Below are positions 63,212 through 64,000 of a DNA stretch of 64,000 nucleotides, piece after piece; the first letter of the stretch is position 1; every line of letters begins with the position of its first letter. Source of the stretch: Polaribacter sp. Z022 (GTDB lineage: Bacteria; Bacteroidota; Bacteroidia; Flavobacteriales; Flavobacteriaceae). The stretch is from NCBI RefSeq assembly GCF_023555495.1, contig NZ_JALCZO010000002.1, forward strand, positions 62,001-126,000, in the 5' to 3' direction. The translations under genes were made by a program, and so were the position numbers. The notes beneath the pieces were generated by a model. That model was not told where the DNA came from and did no database searches. It was given only the letters and a program-made list of their open reading frames with translations.

Positions 63212-64000
63212 ATGACTTTTGATAATCCTATTTTATTTTTTTTATGCTCAATAGGGGTTTTTAATGGCTTTTTAGCAAGTTTTTATTTCTTGTTTTTTAG
63301 CAAAGAAAAAAGAGTTCAAAATTTATTTTTTGGTTTTTTATTATTAATGTTAAGTTTAAGGATTGGTAAATCTGTTTATGTGATATTTACAGAAAGAAGT
63401 GAAAGAAATTTACTAATACTCCAAATAGGTTTATCAGCTTGCTTTTTAATAGGTGTTGCACTATTTTATTACATAAAATCGTCTGTTAATAATATAAAAG
63501 TAATTCCTCGTCTTTGGAAAATTCATATTCTTACTTTAATAATTATAATATTTTCTATTGGTATTATAGCTCCATATAAAACAAATATTTCTCTTTGGAG
63601 CAAATATGTTGTACATACAATTTATGCAGTTTGGGGACTTTACATTTTAATGTCTGGTTTTTGTTTAAAAGATGTTTTTAAAAGATTAACCACAAAAAAA
63701 GTAGTGTTAACAACATCAGAGTTATGGTTAGTGTGGGTTTTTATAGGTAATCTTTTAATTTTTTCTGCGTATATAATTGGTTACTTTTATTTATACCTTA
63801 TTGGCACCATTACTTTTTCTGTAGTCTTTTATGCATTGTTAGTTTTTTTATTATCTAAAAGTAATAGAGAAAATGTATTTAAAGATATTCCAGAAAAATA
63901 TGCTTCAAAAAAAATAAAAGAAACTGAAGCAAATATTTTGGTTAAAAATTTAAATAAAGTAATGTTAGAAAAGCAATTTTATAAAAACACTAATATTAAA
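63212..64000 (+). CDS. AraC-type regulator with N-terminal 7TM domain, partial
   Basis: The frame opens at ATG 63212 and is still open at the window end (263 codons seen). The translated part begins MTFDNPILFFLCSIGVFNG and contains about seven hydrophobic helices up to residue ~220 (LFYYIKSS, WSKYVVHTIYAVWGLYILMSG, ELWLVWVFIGNLLIFSAYIIGYF), then a charged linker beginning KSNRENVFKDIPEKYASKKIKE. This is the 7TM-AraC layout common in flavobacteria; the HTH_18 DNA-binding part is expected just beyond 64000. A 7TM-DUF protein without HTH is the alternative. Confidence 0.75.
   Translation, partial: MTFDNPILFFLCSIGVFNGFLASFYFLFFSKEKRVQNLFFGFLLLMLSLRIGKSVYVIFTERSERNLLILQIGLSACFLIGVALFYYIKSSVNNIKVIPRLWKIHILTLIIIIFSIGIIAPYKTNISLWSKYVVHTIYAVWGLYILMSGFCLKDVFKRLTTKKVVLTTSELWLVWVFIGNLLIFSAYIIGYFYLYLIGTITFSVVFYALLVFLLSKSNRENVFKDIPEKYASKKIKETEANILVKNLNKVMLEKQFYKNTNIK

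Overview
The window is a stretch of chromosome from a marine-type member of Bacteroidota, most likely family Flavobacteriaceae (Polaribacter/Tenacibaculum-like; genus not provable here). The reasons are the very A+T-rich sequence, the -7 promoter boxes of the form TAnnTTTG, the lack of Shine-Dalgarno sites with many TTG starts in A-rich contexts, and family content typical of the group (DUF4270 lipoprotein, LytS/LytR pair, DUF4369 TlpA-like lipoprotein, fused HemCD, TamB next to TsaD, class II DHNA-menaquinone genes). No rRNA, tRNA, CRISPR array, prophage or intact insertion sequence was found. Almost all of it is core-genome housekeeping.

Layout. 1-8.2 kb: 3' end of kbl, an AlkB-like dioxygenase, a LytS/LytR two-component pair, a kelch-propeller lipoprotein, a DUF4270 lipoprotein with an outer-membrane protein, and an RluF-type pseudouridine synthase. 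8.2-12.8 kb: a repeated intergenic element, tgt with a long leader, an LptF/G permease, a DMT transporter and accA. 12.8-21.5 kb: TlpA-like lipoprotein, LtaS-like phosphotransferase and tsaD on the minus strand, divergent from a very large TamB gene that lacks any ordinary start codon. 21.7-27.4 kb: pfkA and gapA, then minus-strand ridA, a frameshifted DUF3592 gene and lptD. 27.4-37.6 kb: a long plus-strand run with an amidase, an MlaD-like protein, a two-gene Fe-S oxidoreductase, a secreted protein of unknown function, and menaquinone genes menA, menC and menE interspersed with a UPF0173 hydrolase, an SRPBCC protein and a CPBP protease. 37.6-47.4 kb: a membrane-bound HTH regulator, a thioredoxin-like protein, an OmpA protein, ppx/gppA, sixA, pdxH, a membrane protein with an SSS transporter, recR, a gene-poor structured gap and a TetA-type MFS pump. 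47.4-58.9 kb: a heme biosynthesis region. 58.9-64 kb: an S41-peptidase-like protein without its catalytic Ser, a 2-oxoacid dehydrogenase E2, a DUF6263 protein and the first part of a 7TM-AraC regulator that runs off the window.

How the genes work together. The strongest functional theme is tetrapyrrole synthesis: hemA, hemL, hemB, hemCD, hemE, hemF, hemJ and hemH together cover every step from glutamyl-tRNA to protoheme by the C5 pathway and the aerobic HemF route. A divergent AraC-family regulator shares the hemA promoter region, which carries an 11-bp direct repeat. A second theme is menaquinone synthesis (menA, menC, menE) downstream of a heme-b/Fe-S/CCG protein pair that may feed electrons to the menaquinone pool. 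A third is envelope assembly: LptF/G, LptD, TamB, MlaD, amidase and OmpA.

The most interesting items are the TamB gene with an apparent non-AUG start, a DUF3592 gene broken exactly at a dnaX-type A AAA AAG slippery site, degenerate cysteines in one half of the Fe-S oxidoreductase, a pseudo-S41 peptidase, the tgt leader with mini-ORFs, and a hairpin-rich gap after recR. No clearly new defence or mobile system was seen.
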